Below, piece after piece: positions 63,941-64,000 of a stretch of DNA of 64,000 bases. How positions within the stretch are numbered: position 1 is the stretch's first letter; every line of letters starts with the position of its first letter. The translations under genes and the position numbers were made by a program. The notes beneath the pieces are model-generated. The model worked only from the letters and a program-made list of their open reading frames with translations, did not search any database and was not told where the DNA came from. The stretch is taken from assembly GCF_039535115.1 (NCBI RefSeq), contig NZ_BAAAWO010000001.1, positions 744,001 through 808,000 on the forward strand, written 5' to 3'. This DNA is from Paeniglutamicibacter sulfureus. GTDB taxonomy: Bacteria; Actinomycetota; Actinomycetes; Actinomycetales; Micrococcaceae.

Positions 63941-64000
63941 TGATCCGTACCTATCTATGACGTCGCTGCCGTCGTTGGTGATCTGAGGATTTGAGTAGGA

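Overview
The window reads as high-GC actinobacterial DNA, most likely from a Micrococcaceae member (Arthrobacter, Paeniglutamicibacter or a close relative). The evidence is the gene set rather than any single marker: a PucR-type regulator followed by fabD-fabH-acpP-fabF, aceE beside a DUF3052 gene and an AhpE-like peroxiredoxin, a DUF3145 gene, an EpsC-type serine acetyltransferase after cysK, GTG/TTG starts and strong GGAGG-type ribosome sites.

From 1 to about 41.35 kb the sequence is ordinary chromosome. In order it holds: a Nif3-like protein and msrA (divergent); cysK-epsC for cysteine synthesis; gnd with a FadR-type GntR regulator beside a gluconate/idonate operon (gntK, gntP, 5-keto-gluconate reductase, idonate dehydrogenase); a CsbD-like stress protein; and a tRNA-Val(TAC). 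A second identical tRNA-Val(TAC) lies 13 kb away. The interval between the two tRNAs carries accessory-looking genes: an MFS carrier with an ArgE-like deacetylase, a Tat-exported multicopper oxidase with its own signal peptidase, a NarL-type two-component pair, a BTAD/SARP-type regulator and a large secreted protein. After the second tRNA come the peroxiredoxin, DUF3052, aceE, the fatty-acid synthesis cluster, DUF3145, xerC and dprA, then a complete OpuC-type compatible-solute ABC transporter, and finally the 3' end of comM.

At about 41.35 kb comM is cut off, and everything to 64 kb is an accessory island of clearly lower GC. It contains a Tn7/Tn5053-like transposon with exact ends and a 5-bp target duplication (43380-46761), an IS21-family element (46834-49499), two identical tandem copies of a 1379-bp insertion sequence separated and flanked by GACAC (51131-53893), and a second IS21-like element (59629-62201). 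Between them lie remnants of a phage-type gene block (a terminase small subunit, a frameshifted gene, a head-fibre-like fragment and an insertion-split coiled-coil gene), an ArdC-like antirestriction gene split by the second IS21-like element, and several uncharacterised membrane proteins.

The least explained material in the island is: three related small proteins with one N-terminal membrane helix and a WWG motif (42720-43328, 49544-50146, 50190-50831); a 574-residue tail-anchored protein followed by two tandemly duplicated four-helix membrane proteins (55459-59227); a soluble-plus-membrane protein at 62709; and a Gly/Asn-rich-headed protein at 63554. No integrase, replication gene or CRISPR array was seen. 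All functional names come from reading protein motifs by eye; no database search was run.
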